Source of the DNA: JBBDYH01 sp040901795
GTDB taxonomy: Bacteria; Planctomycetota; Planctomycetia; Pirellulales; JALHPA01
Assembly (NCBI GenBank): GCA_040901795.1
Contig: JBBDYH010000063.1
Coordinates: forward strand, 1 to 30,153
DNA length: 30,153 nt
Direction of reading: 5' to 3'
The notes under the pieces are model-generated. The model saw only the letters and a list, made by a program, of their open reading frames with translations, was not told where the DNA came from and did not search any database. Positions 30,107 through 30,153 of this stretch are shown one piece after another. Each line of letters begins with the position of its first letter. Positions within the stretch are counted from its first letter, which is position 1. Both the position numbers and the translations under genes were made by a program.

Positions 30107-30153
30107 ACAGCCCAATGGTACTAACCTTGGATTGACAAAAAGCGAGTCCTCGC

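Overview
The window looks like chromosomal DNA of a planctomycete, probably of the Pirellula/Rhodopirellula type. The evidence is a set of families typical of that phylum: a BBP7-type outer-membrane beta-barrel protein, a secreted DUF1598-like protein, a serine peptidase whose N-terminus carries the planctomycete LEERRVLA motif, a PEP-CTERM-tailed beta-propeller, a squalene-cyclase-type toroid protein next to a large TlpA-type chimera, and recombinase remnants with the planctomycete integrase string HYLQVTDEHF. The intergenic regions also hold oligonucleotide-word hairpins that I associate with this phylum. Assignments rest on reading motifs by eye; no database search was possible.

Layout. 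1-4.4 kb is a surface-sugar locus: a DegT-type sugar aminotransferase, an extended-SDR epimerase/dehydratase and a truncated membrane protein run leftward, and a small Ig/cadherin-like exported protein and a second DegT aminotransferase follow. 4.5-13.3 kb is mostly housekeeping and envelope genes: a CobW-type GTPase, a GNAT acetyltransferase, a family 4 uracil-DNA glycosylase, the ribosome-assembly GTPase Der, a four-S1-domain RNA-binding protein, a BBP7 barrel protein and a D-Ala-D-Ala-ligase-like ATP-grasp enzyme. 13.3-16.5 kb has a HELGH metallopeptidase coupled to a tiny Cys/His-rich protein, and divergently a secreted DUF1598-like protein.

At 16.6 kb a tRNA-Asn gene with a good promoter begins a decayed genomic island. 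The last 15 bases of the tRNA and the next two bases recur exactly, as a 17-base direct repeat, 5.8 kb downstream. Between the copies lie a tyrosine-integrase C-terminal remnant that reads into the tRNA, a serine-resolvase C-terminal fragment, a subtilisin-like peptidase with dockerin-like repeats, a PEP-CTERM beta-propeller, a small membrane protein and a second integrase-like remnant. Just beyond the island is a broken nucleotidyltransferase with a small partner gene, then an intact Tat-exported Gfo/Idh/MocA oxidoreductase.

24.3-30.0 kb is a tight leftward cluster of four exported proteins: two paralogous LTxxQ-like helical proteins, an alpha/alpha-toroid protein, and a 913-residue protein ending in a thioredoxin (WCAPC) domain. 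It looks like one envelope-associated functional unit with no known role, and is the best candidate for an undescribed system. The other notable signal is a set of unrelated short-word repeats, mostly arm-loop-arm, that fill every non-overlapping convergent gap longer than 40 bases and in places supply stop codons or signal-peptide coding sequence.
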